From Gracilaria vermiculophylla (lineage: Eukaryota > Rhodophyta > Florideophyceae > Gracilariales > Gracilariaceae), in contig JAHNZQ020000016.1 of NCBI GenBank assembly GCA_019155205.2, positions 1,190,976-1,206,503 on the forward strand: a stretch of DNA of 15,528 nucleotides. Direction: 5' to 3'. Positions 9,257 through 15,528 of the stretch are shown here, piece after piece. Under the pieces are notes generated by a model that was not told where the DNA came from, searched no databases, and saw only the letters and a program-made list of their open reading frames with translations. The translations under genes and the position numbers were made by a program. Positions within the stretch are counted from its first letter, which is position 1. Each line of letters begins with the position of its first letter.

Positions 9257-9509
9257 ATTCTTTGTGGCTTGAACATTATGGAGGTGATCTGTGTGATGGG
9301 GTAAATGTATATATCGCAGTACTCCTAGTAATATGATGTAGATGTTCCGCACGGTTATGATGCCAGAAGTGTCTACACTTGGATAGTATGACTAAGGCCT
9401 ACTTCTGTACCGGATCACTTCAGTGCATGTAGAATTTAGCTAGCAGTAGCTTTCGTTCGTAGGTTGTAAAGAATTACATATTCTACCCAAACCATACTTA
9501 TTTCCTACT
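9257..9509. other. short convergent intergenic region
   Basis: This AT-richer gap of about 250 bases separates the stop codons of the zinc-finger gene (+) and the small coiled-coil gene (-). It must hold the 3' ends of both transcripts. No canonical AATAAA is obvious on either strand, and I see no other feature. Confidence 0.5.
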
Positions 9510-9962
9510 TCATGTGGTATCTGATTTCGGAGAAAGCATGGGCGAGACTTTTTTTTTCGCAGCGGAGCATGTGTTACCAGAGGCCTTCTTCGAACGAAGC
9601 TGTTGCTTCTTCTTGATTTTCTCAGCAGCCTTCCGGAGTCTACAGATGTTCTGCTCCCACTCCCGGGTTAGTTCATGATTTCGAGGAAGTGCGTCGAAGC
9701 CAAGCTCCTTGTAAAACGAGTTGAGAATTTTCTGTTGTTCTAATATCTTCTCGGTCCTCTTGTTAAGCTCATGCCTTTGTTTCTCCAGTTGCCGAGTCCT
9801 TGATGGGCGATGGTTAGCGTCAATCGAAAAGACGCCGTTGCGAGCCCACTCACGCAACTGTTTTGCCTTCTTCGAAAAACTCAGTATTCCAGGGGTCCAC
9901 TCAATCCTCTCACAGACCTGTCGATATATGGTCTGACGAAGCGGCGAAGTGAGAAAGGACAT
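9510..9962 (-). CDS. small basic coiled-coil protein, function unknown
   Basis: This 150-residue protein starts at the ATG read from 9962. Residues 1-20 (MSFLTSPLRQTIYRQVCERI) could form an amphipathic, positively charged helix, compatible with but not proof of a mitochondrial presequence. Residues about 55-85 are rich in Gln, Glu, Lys and Leu and probably form a coiled coil. About 95-130 is a second, strongly basic helix, ending in a Ser/Lys-rich tail. No known domain is recognised. Support for its being real comes from the sensible composition, unlike the Arg/Pro-rich shadow frames nearby, and from its position alone between two genes. It is convergent with the zinc-finger gene and divergent from DNAJC11. 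Confidence 0.6.
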   Translation of the reverse strand: MSFLTSPLRQTIYRQVCERIEWTPGILSFSKKAKQLREWARNGVFSIDANHRPSRTRQLEKQRHELNKRTEKILEQQKILNSFYKELGFDALPRNHELTREWEQNICRLRKAAEKIKKKQQLRSKKASGNTCSAAKKKVSPMLSPKSDTT

Positions 9963-10962
9963 GGTGCTGGAGACAAGCCTCCATAGATGTAGCCGAGAAC
10001 GGAGGCAAAACTAGAACGCTCAGCAACCAAACTGAGTGGACAGCAGCCTTGTTCGCGAGGCTCTTGGCGGCCTGCCGATCGCGTGATTCGGAGTGATTGG
10101 TGTTTACGGGTGCTTCACGGTGGGGTGCTTGAGACGGAATCGTTGAGAAGTTACTGCCCGGATCCGAGGCGCTCGGGGGTTTCTCGTCAGTCGAGAGGCT
10201 AGTGGATGGCGCGGTCTTGGATGAGGTCGGTCGATTTTCAGATTTTCACGCAATTTTGCGCCCAGTGTAAGTGCCGGCAACAAGAAGCTTGCGACCCTGC
10301 CCGGCACCGCGCTCCAGTCCGGATCGGCGCTGCGAAGACGGTGCTCCGCGATGGACCGGCTGAGGGCGAACGATATCTATGACGATGTCTTCTTCCCATG
10401 CGGATGGCAATGAATCGTCTCTGCTCAAACGTGTTTGAAGCATGCCGTGCAGGTCTTTTGGTGGATTTTGGTGCCGGAGGCTACGCCCGCAGGCAAACTG
10501 AGAGCGAGCGTGAAACACAGATCGCCGCACGGCTGAAGCCCAAAGAAACCAATGGTCGCACTGGGGACACCAGCGGCTACCACGTGGGCAACGGCAGCGG
10601 GCTGTTCCGCCGTTGCTCCTATCGGTCCGGCCTGCGGAACTGGGCGTGGGATGACGCCAAAATTCGATCTTTCGCATGAGGTCCACATCTCTACCCTTCA
10701 TACGGATTCACGAATGCACATCGCGCGTTGGTGCCCCACGGTTTTACCATTTGTGTTTGAGTGTGCCACCTCCGGATCAATACGCTGATTCCGGCAACTT
10801 GGACATCTTGCGCGATAGACGGTTTTCAGACTTCTGGAACAGCACCCGGAGCTCCGATTCGTAGCGCCCTTGTATCCACAACTGCACGGGCAGAGGGATT
10901 CGCCCTGAGCGGCACGCCTCAGTGCTTAAATTCACTTCCCAACTTGCACTATAGTCATCAAA
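9963..10962. promoter_or_regulatory. divergent intergenic region between the coiled-coil gene and DNAJC11
   Basis: About 1 kb separates the two divergent start codons and should contain both promoters. Overlapping open frames occur on both strands between 10246 and 10788, but none has a recognisable domain and they shadow each other. A 59-codon frame from the ATG at about 10206 contains a CxxCxC motif but has no other support. I see no tRNA, repeat or TATA box that I would defend. Confidence 0.4.
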
Positions 10963-12900
10963 ATGACCGATCCCGGTGAAGGCGTAAGAGAAGATCTGTA
11001 CACCATACTCAAAGTTCCAAAAGACGCAAATGAAACCGATCTGCGTTCCTCATTCAGAAAATTATCACAGCAATTCCACCCCGACAAGCACTTCGGTGAG
11101 CAAGCAAAGGCAACTGCTACAGACCACTTCACAAGGGTCAAGGAAGCTTATGAGATTCTTTCAAACAAGAAGTTCAGACGCATCTACAATGAATTCGGAC
11201 TGGAAGCCGCTCGCGCTGCAGCAATGCCCGGCATGGAGCTTGTGCCATATAACGATCTTGCTGAACGTTTCAGAAACGAGTCCATGGGTGGTAATGGCGC
11301 TTCTGGCATCAACACCCCAAGAGATGCCTACTTCACTGTTTCTAACACTGTAGAGCCGAGAATAGACGCCACTGGGCTTGCTGTTGCTTTGGAAGATGGG
11401 GATTTTGTCAACGCCAGGAACTTGGCTGTCTGTACACAAGTTGGAATAGCCACTGTGGCAACCGCGTATGTGTCGCAGAGCAACACAGTCATTGTGCGGT
11501 ATGCTGCTGCTTGCCAGGGCTCCCGATACCAAAGCCGTTCTTCAACCGGGGCGGGCGAGGTGGCCGTCTCATTCAGACGACAAATTGACCCCCACATGCA
11601 GGCAGAAATCACAGCTCATGTCCCACTTGAAGAGAATCAATCCGTATCGTATGGATTCAAGGCTTTTCGTTCCCTTTCTCAGAACATGACTGGTGCTTTT
11701 GACGTTTCTTATGACCCGGAGCAAGGGGACCTTACTACCGCGCTGACATACACCAGGTCGTTTGATGAACGCTGCACGGCCAGCGCTTCATGGGCACACG
11801 GTGCTGCTTCTGGCTTTGCATTTTCATGGCGGCGAAATGCATACGACGAGTATCTTTCAGAAGTTGCTCCAGAAAAAGACCCTGAGACTGAACTTTTCGG
11901 TGTGGATGACTCAGAGGTCGAAGAATCTTCAGGCGGCGTTTGGGGTAAAAGAATTTCTGAACTTGTCCAAAAGCTAAAGTATTTCATAGAACCTTTGGGA
12001 TTGCGTTGGACTGCGAGATGGAGTATAATGGACGCCTCTGTGTCTTGTCTCGTACGGAGGCCCATTGGGCTCCATGCTCCTCTATTCGATAAATGTGAAC
12101 CCACTGGTCCCGGTGGTGGCTTTATCCGCGCTCGCGCCTCTTTGAGCGTGATGGGATGGGAAATGGAACTAGGCGGAGGCAGGAAGTATGTGCTCGCTGA
12201 TACTGCGTGGGCAATGACAGTCGCATTTGGAACTCTTGGGGTGGTCTGGAGGCTGAAGATGAGTAGAAGCGGTCACAGATTTAATCTGCCAATTGTGCTT
12301 CATTCTCCGACAGCCGATCCGAAAACAGCCACAATTGCTGCCATCACAAGTTCATTGCTCGTTAGCGCCGTGCAGTATTTGATTGTGGAACCATGGCAGC
12401 AGAGAAAAGATGAAAGTGAGCGAGAGGAAGCGAAATCACGGAGATCTGACATTCTAAAACAAGGTCGCCAAGATGCGGAAGAGGCTTTAAATATGATGAA
12501 GCAGACAATCGAACGAATTAGGAAAGAAGAAGAAGAAGTCGAAATCGACGGGAAAAAGTGCTCCGGACTGATGATTAAGAAAGCTGTGTACGGGGTCACC
12601 AAAAGTGTGAATAAGTTGAAGTTTTCGGATGATGATCTTAAGGACAGGGAAATCGAAATGGAAGCTGCGGATGTAACGGATGCAGTTCAGTGCCTTGTTG
12701 CGAACAGCGCTCTGCAAGTTGTCTCGGCGACAAAGTCGACGCTTCCAGGCTTCTGGGATCCCAGTGCTTTCGGTGACAAAGACGATATTGTTCTGAAAGT
12801 GTGGTATTTATTCAAGACAGAGAAGCACGAATGCACTATTCGAGATGACGAACCTATCGAACTGCCGCTCTCCTCACACCGAGTAGACTCATGGTCTTGA
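10963..12900 (+). CDS. DNAJC11: DNAJC11-type J-protein, mitochondrial cristae and outer-membrane bridging
   Basis: The 645-residue protein begins with a J domain (about residues 10-78) carrying the essential HPD at 39-41 and ending in KFRRIYNEFG. Residues about 110-450 are a long beta-rich middle region, matching the barrel-like section of DNAJC11. A hydrophobic stretch near 453-475 follows, then a charged helix or coiled coil about 478-525. The C-terminal DnaJ-like protein C11 domain (DUF3395) spans roughly 525-640, with recognisable motifs DVTDAVQCLV, STLPGFWDPS and a terminal HRVDSW. In animals DNAJC11 associates with the MICOS/SAM complex joining mitochondrial inner and outer membranes and is needed for normal cristae; its J domain would stimulate an Hsp70. 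The start has A at -3, and the J domain begins within ten residues of it. It is somewhat longer than the human protein (559). No intron is needed. Confidence 0.93.
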   Translation: MTDPGEGVREDLYTILKVPKDANETDLRSSFRKLSQQFHPDKHFGEQAKATATDHFTRVKEAYEILSNKKFRRIYNEFGLEAARAAAMPGMELVPYNDLAERFRNESMGGNGASGINTPRDAYFTVSNTVEPRIDATGLAVALEDGDFVNARNLAVCTQVGIATVATAYVSQSNTVIVRYAAACQGSRYQSRSSTGAGEVAVSFRRQIDPHMQAEITAHVPLEENQSVSYGFKAFRSLSQNMTGAFDVSYDPEQGDLTTALTYTRSFDERCTASASWAHGAASGFAFSWRRNAYDEYLSEVAPEKDPETELFGVDDSEVEESSGGVWGKRISELVQKLKYFIEPLGLRWTARWSIMDASVSCLVRRPIGLHAPLFDKCEPTGPGGGFIRARASLSVMGWEMELGGGRKYVLADTAWAMTVAFGTLGVVWRLKMSRSGHRFNLPIVLHSPTADPKTATIAAITSSLLVSAVQYLIVEPWQQRKDESEREEAKSRRSDILKQGRQDAEEALNMMKQTIERIRKEEEEVEIDGKKCSGLMIKKAVYGVTKSVNKLKFSDDDLKDREIEMEAADVTDAVQCLVANSALQVVSATKSTLPGFWDPSAFGDKDDIVLKVWYLFKTEKHECTIRDDEPIELPLSSHRVDSWS

Positions 12901-13833
12901 AGATTGAGTTGTTCTCCCTGAAATGTCAACAGGGTTTATTCGGATGTACATATTTGCAATTTCTCAAGTAGCCAACATCGAACTTGTGATTCTGAACTAT
13001 CATCCAAATTTTCAATAAGGATCGATTCAGCGTGTGTGAATGACTTCTTCGTGTTCACGAAATAGGGCGTTTCAAGTTGACGATTGCTTATCTGTAGAGC
13101 TTGCAATCAAATCTCAGTGTGTTTCAAAGGCGCTCGAGATATCCCTGGTACGGTCAGCCTCCAGGACCATGCAGAGGTGGTTGTTTGCGAGTCAAAAACG
13201 TGTCCTCTCAAGTATTTATCTATTTCCAAATTTTCACCCGATATTTTACTCAGGCAGAGTACACGGGATCTTCCAAGAACCATAGTGCTTTCGAAGCCGT
13301 AATGCATCAGGTTATGTTCCAACTAGCGACATCATTCAACTTGAACAGAGCGGCTCCTCACGTTACAGAAAGTCCGTATCGAGTCGCATATCTCTGTAAC
13401 GTAGAGCAAGCGGAAGCTAACCAAAATTGGTGACGGCTTCATCATCTTGACACGGTACATATGAATCGTAAAATTTCAAGATTCACATCTCTCTCTGAAC
13501 TTCTTTTCTTTGAGCTGGAATGCCCACCTTAGGGGCAATCACCCTCGAAGTACATAGGGTTTACACTAACATAAGTCAAAACAAGGTTGTGATCGCGAAT
13601 GGTGAAACCGTTCATGTTGCAGGCGATGCTCATGCTTTTTTTTCTAGAGGGCTCTATCCAAGTCCAATCACTGTGCTGGCGACAGTTCTCGGTCTGTTGC
13701 GTTTTCACCATCCTTCAATCCGCGAACCACACGCTCAAGTTATATTCTTCTCAAAACAGCAGAATCATTTGGTATCTTTGCTGATGAAAACCGCTAGTTT
13801 CATCGACCAGATTGCAGTACCGTCATTTCTACT
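12901..13833. other. intergenic region after DNAJC11 without a supported gene
   Basis: This AT-richer stretch holds the DNAJC11 3' end. Overlapping plus-strand frames at 13040-13433 occupy all three frames and look non-coding. A 110-codon frame at 13520-13852 (ATG with G at -3) is the only candidate with reasonable composition. It has no recognisable domain and runs into the inverted repeat just before stopping, so I do not call it a gene. I see no repeats linking this stretch to the element on its right. Confidence 0.45.
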
Positions 13834-14211
13834 GTCGAGGTATTCAACATGAAAAACGCCATAAGGAGTCATGAGGATGCAGAACCTCCGAGGTATGATA
13901 CGCGAAGGTAATGCGCGTTGCCACAGAGAGGTCGTTCACCTTGAGGTAATACTTTAGACATTGCCCAGAAGGCATTTCGTGGAACTCCGTGTTGTGCCAA
14001 CTGCAGAAGTACCCAAAGGCGGTCTACACTCGGTTCTTATCTGCAAGGTGCGTCCCCCATCTGTTGCGGTTGAGCCGGTAGAGGCGATCATAACGGGGAT
14101 CGGAGGGCAATGCCGCAAAGGTGGAACGCCCATCGATGATGCTTCCGGGCCACCCCGCTCGATGGTGAGAAATTTCTTTGCGGAGGAGTAATTGGAGTCG
14201 AGCCTGGATCT
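13834..14211 (-). repeat. left arm of a large inverted repeat
   Basis: Read on the minus strand, this arm matches 14256-14664 on the plus strand. The inner 281 bases (13931-14211) align with 14256-14536 without a gap: paired positions sum to 28467 at every anchor I checked, including 14131 with 14336, 14153 with 14314 and 14197 with 14270. Exact blocks reach 14-15 bases. The outer part is offset by 30 bases. Identity is roughly three quarters by eye. Confidence 0.93.
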
Positions 14212-14240
14212 CTCACTCTTTGGTATACAAAAGGTAAGGA
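13834..14240 (-). pseudogene. decayed copy of an unrecognised protein gene (left, truncated)
   Basis: The coding direction is minus, running outward from the repeat centre. In the frame shared with the right copy it reads segments such as ALPSDPRYDRLYRLN, TAFGYF, WHNTEFH and KYYLKVND. It is broken by TAG (plus-strand 14024-14026, facing CGG in the right copy), by a TGA near the centre, and by a one-base loss near 13850. Relative to the right copy it lacks 30 bases near 13930, a loss of ten codons. Homology fades beyond about 13834, so it is a 3'-truncated copy. No known domain is recognised; a transposon protein or a dispersed host gene family are both possible. Confidence 0.65.
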
Positions 14241-14255
14241 GTGTAGCTGAGCACA
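14212..14255. other. spacer of the inverted repeat with a near-palindrome
   Basis: The 44-base spacer contains a 16-base near-palindrome centred on GTATAC at 14223-14228. CACTCTT on the left and AAGGAGTG on the right suggest further, weaker pairing, so the repeat may once have been continuous through the centre. Confidence 0.5.
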
Positions 14256-15142
14256 AGATCCAGGCTCGACCCCAATTTCTCTTCCACAAGGAAATTTAAC
14301 ACCATCGAGCGGGGCAGGCCGAAAGCATCATCGATGAGCGCTCTGCTCTTGGGGCGTTGCCCTCTGATCCCCCTTACGACCGCCTCTACTGGCTCAACTG
14401 CAACCGTTGGGGGAAGCACCTTCCGGATTAGATTGGAGTGCGGATCGCCTTTGGATACTTCTACGGGTGGCACAACACAGAATTTCACGACACGTTTTCC
14501 GCGCAACATCTATAGTACTACCTCAATGTGAACGACTCCAGGAAGGACCACTGGGTATCCCCGCTCCTCTGTTTGGCAACACCTATTACCTTCGCATTTC
14601 ACACCTTGGAGGTTGTGGATCCCCATGACTCCTTAGAGCGTTTTGTCATATTGATTGCCTCCACTGAGTTAGCAGTCGGCCCCTTGATGGCGTATCTCCA
14701 AGTGGCTGAATAAGGCTTCACTTCCTGTACTCATTGCCACGACAGTCGCCTCTACTGGGATTCTTCGTATCAGCCAACAGCCGGACTTTTTGTTCCCTAT
14801 CTGGAGTCGACTATCCGAGTCTTGCGCTCCTTCGGAACTCAGAAACTGATCAAGTGCACCGCGTAGAGTGAATCCGAGGCAGAGACGCTTTTGGATTAAA
14901 ATCTGCAGGAGGCGTCGAACGATACGCTGGGCTTCTTTTGGAATGACTGTGGCAAAGCCAAGTTCCACCCTATTGTCCGTAGCCCTAATGGAGACAATGA
15001 CGATCGAGCCTATCAGGCCTTTGCCCGTCTGGCGCTTTCTCGGATTCCTCAGGTGTCAGGGCTCCGTTTCTTCTATGTAAGAGGACGAGATAACTCCTGT
15101 CCAGTTTGCTTTGGGCCCACTGGTGCAACCCCGACTGCGTAG
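14240..15142 (+). pseudogene. decayed copy of an unrecognised protein gene (right, longer)
   Basis: One plus-strand frame stays readable for about 300 codons but is interrupted by seven in-frame stops at 14297, 14429, 14513, 14711, 14864, 14897 and 15140, all TAA or TAG. At 14429 and 14513 the left copy has AAG (Lys), and at 14297 it has TCT (Ser), so these stops arose by mutation. Readable segments include GALPSDPPYDRLYWLN, RIAFGYFYGWHNTEFH, HTLEVVDPHDSLERF and FHPIVRSPNGDNDDRAYQAF. Two CxxC pairs occur (CTHC near 14726 and CPVC near 15099), suggesting a metal site. No start codon can be assigned and I do not recognise the family. A mobile-element protein, a dead member of a host multigene family, or a recoded gene are alternatives in falling order. 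Confidence 0.6.
14256..14664 (+). repeat. right arm of a large inverted repeat
   Basis: This arm is the reverse complement of 13834-14211 with about 75 percent identity by eye and one 30-base length difference. The spacer is 44 bases. A transcript crossing both arms could fold into a hairpin of about 830 nucleotides with mismatches. Confidence 0.93.
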
Positions 15143-15400
15143 TTTCTCGGTGCTTTTTTTTCAGCCTCGCCTGAAGAGACGTCCGGTTCCAGTACCGCCG
15201 TCACCCCCGGTATCGCCTACTCTGTTTTTGGCCCTGTCAACCTTCTCGGTGCTTCCTGCAGAATCCCTTCGGAAGGCCCCTGCCCCAGCCGGTCCGCCGC
15301 CTGCGCCTCCTCCCGTGGCGGTTGTTGTTCCGTCGACGGTGTGGTACTGTCAGCCCTCCTGTCGAGGTAGTAAAGCACAACGTCCGTTAGGAGTTTTTAG
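15143..15400 (+). other. proline- and alanine-rich open stretch, status unclear
   Basis: After the last stop of the decayed gene, two plus-strand frames stay open. One is Pro/Val/Ala-rich (runs to TAA at 15423-15425) and resembles a low-complexity linker. The other continues the decayed frame with Gly/Ser/Cys-rich sequence until TAG TAA near 15368. A 12-base direct repeat TTCTCGGTGCTT occurs at 15144 and 15243, 99 bases apart. I cannot decide which frame, if either, was coding. Confidence 0.3.
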
Positions 15401-15528
15401 GGACTCCAAAGGCGCGTATTCCTAAAGGTGGTCTCCGGTATCCGCTGTCGCGAGCCGGGGGAATTCTGAAAGGGATCCGCAAACACCAAGCGGAGGGGAA
15501 GGTTCACTGGGCTGACAATGCTCCTACA
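15401..15528 (+). other. partial open frame resembling the start of a histone H2A fold
   Basis: The frame reads through KARIPKGGLRYPLSRAGG, then LKGIRKHQ and ADNAPT, and leaves the window open. GGLRYPLSR resembles the H2A signature (AGLQFPVGR) with conservative changes, and the spacing to an 'AP' motif is close to that between the first helix and loop of H2A, with a few extra residues. There is no ATG after the preceding in-frame stop. A 3' splice-like TTTTTAG ends at 15400, so the segment could be an internal exon, a frameshifted pseudogene or chance. The resemblance is weak. Confidence 0.25.

Noticed and set aside
10206..10385. 59-codon frame with a CxxCxC motif
   Set aside because: Too short and unsupported; the cysteines are isolated and the remainder is Arg/Ala/Pro-rich.
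10246..10701. 151-codon minus-strand frame between the divergent genes
   Set aside because: No recognisable domain; overlapped by several equally long frames on both strands; composition typical of noncoding GC-rich DNA.
13040..13433. Three overlapping plus-strand frames of 72 to 110 codons
   Set aside because: All three frames are open over the same bases, which argues against any one being coding; no domain seen.
13520..13852. 110-codon plus-strand frame
   Set aside because: Reasonable composition but no domain, and its end falls inside the inverted repeat, so it is probably accidental.
14213..14509. 98-codon minus-strand frame in the right arm and its counterpart at 13961-14191 (+)
   Set aside because: They resemble each other only because they lie antisense to the two copies of the decayed gene. 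Codon-position differences support the opposite strand, and a shared TAG stop sits just upstream of both.
15367..15400. Possible 34-bp intron (GTAGTA to TTTTTAG) ahead of the H2A-like segment
   Set aside because: Far shorter than nearly all known spliceosomal introns, and joining across it does not give a clearly coding upstream exon.

Overview
This window looks like nuclear DNA of a eukaryote with few introns. It carries two large, conserved eukaryotic genes, PAN2 and DNAJC11, each read through as one unbroken frame. It also holds a third large open frame with a RanBP2-type zinc finger, long intergenic stretches, CpG-rich upstream regions, and no sign of operons or Shine-Dalgarno sites. A unicellular red alga of the Porphyridium kind would fit, with compact but intergenically roomy DNA, almost no introns and moderate-to-high GC. 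That is an inference from gene style, not a demonstrated identity.

Layout. Bases 1-573 are a GC- and CpG-rich upstream region. Bases 574-4260 (+) encode PAN2, the catalytic subunit of the PAN2-PAN3 poly(A) deadenylase. Bases 4261-6352 are intergenic, with a 67-bp tandem duplication just after PAN2, a hairpin near 5721-5775, a GC island around 5821-5990 and a C-rich leader. Bases 6353-9256 (+) encode a 967-residue, mostly disordered protein with one RanBP2-type zinc finger; the frame could start as early as 5996. Bases 9510-9962 (-) are a small basic coiled-coil protein, convergent with the zinc-finger gene. Bases 9963-10962 are a divergent intergenic region. Bases 10963-12900 (+) encode DNAJC11, a mitochondrial J-protein. 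Bases 12901-13833 hold no gene I trust.

The last 1.7 kb differs from the rest. An inverted repeat (13834-14211 against 14256-14664) is made of two decayed copies of the same protein-coding sequence, placed head to head around a 44-bp spacer. Lining up the arms reveals the original reading frame: synonymous third-position differences dominate several stretches, and stop codons in one copy face sense codons in the other. The right copy continues beyond the repeat to about 15142. I do not recognise the encoded family. At the very edge (15401-15528) an open frame resembles the start of a histone H2A fold, weakly and incompletely.

The genes do not form a pathway. PAN2 acts in cytoplasmic mRNA decay, DNAJC11 at mitochondrial membranes, and the zinc-finger protein may bind RNA or ubiquitin. 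Their proximity is best read as ordinary eukaryotic gene order.
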